DNA of 64,000 nt, taken from Larix kaempferi (lineage: Eukaryota > Streptophyta > Pinopsida > Pinales > Pinaceae). The translations under genes and the position numbers were made by a program. The DNA lies in the NCBI GenBank assembly GCA_027924585.1, contig BSBM01000592.1, positions 7,076,501 to 7,140,500 on the forward strand. Direction: 5' to 3'. Positions 63,566-64,000 of this stretch are shown piece by piece (within the stretch, counting starts at the first letter, position 1; every line of letters starts with the position of its first letter). A model generated the notes under the pieces. The model saw only the letters and a program-made list of their open reading frames with translations. It was not told the origin of the DNA and did no database searches.

Positions 63566-64000
63566 CTAGGTTCTCATATTGACTCCCAAATGATGACTCG
63601 TGATGAATTGTTGAATATGGTGCTTCCAATGCTCACCACAGTCACGTGGATCCTAAAGAGAATTGTTCATGTCCAAAAGATTATCCACATAACTTTAAAA
63701 GGTTAGTTGTGGGTCTAGGACACTACCATTGGAGAATAGGTAAGCTAATCATTGTAGTCATAATTGGAAACTAATAGCCCTCACTGATGTTCTCTAGATA
63801 TGGTGGTGTAGAGTAATAAAATAGAAGGTCAAAATAGTTGTCTTGTTAGACGTGACAAATGTCCATGTACCAATTATCACAAGCATACCGCGAATCATAC
63901 TAGGCATGTATGTCTCTAATATACTATCCATTGATGATAGGATATCTTTGGCCAAAAATATGTTATTGAATAATTACCATAGCCTCCATAGCTTGAGGCT
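63566..64000. other. Unassigned DNA at the window end
   Basis: No gene or repeat is supported in the final 430 bases. Confidence 0.45.

Overview
This window is nuclear DNA of a land plant with a large, repeat-dominated genome. It holds nested Ty3/gypsy elements with plant-type primer sites, several Ty1/copia elements, a tRNA-derived SINE and one interrupted single-copy gene with plant-style splice sites. Low gene density and these retroelement families would fit a gymnosperm or another large-genome seed plant, but nothing here fixes the species.

Layout. Bases 1-33050 are a nest of retrotransposons. The outermost, TE-A, is a plus-strand Tat-type gypsy element whose 5' part lies outside the window. 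Its integrase gene (1-113) is split by TE-B (114-26748, minus strand, 883-bp LTRs) and resumes in frame at 26749. TE-B is itself interrupted twice: by TE-C (8787-23857, minus-strand Tat-type element, about 1050-bp LTRs, CCCCC target duplication) and by a 1433-bp solo LTR (23988-25420, GCCCC target duplication). TE-A ends with a 3' LTR at 31528-33050. From 33051 to 43572 the DNA is AT-rich and mostly unassigned, with a SINE (33559-33693), a minus-strand copia relic (about 34955-37024) and small tandem repeats. TE-D (43573-50739) is a copia element with TGGTT target duplications, a decayed RT-RNase H region and a 16-unit, roughly 56-bp tandem array before its 3' LTR. The only convincing host gene is a PUS1/TruA-type tRNA pseudouridine synthase (53995-56379, two coding exons). 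Its upstream region is built of nested tandem duplications. A very decayed copia copy, TE-E (about 57673-61693), follows, then anonymous AT-rich DNA and a degenerate minisatellite.

Most interesting content. Both Tat-type elements carry, between integrase and 3' LTR, an extra gene in antisense orientation. Its protein has a plant-mobile-domain-like motif, and the two copies share a spliceosomal intron at the same position and phase although their sequences have diverged. TE-B carries a different extra gene in the same place but in sense orientation, with a similar motif followed by long coiled coils. In TE-C a palindrome-rich module built on GTAGCG/CGCTAC occurs in both LTRs, in the leader and directly upstream of the antisense gene. 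All retroelement coding regions are broken by stops or frameshifts, so none looks autonomous now.
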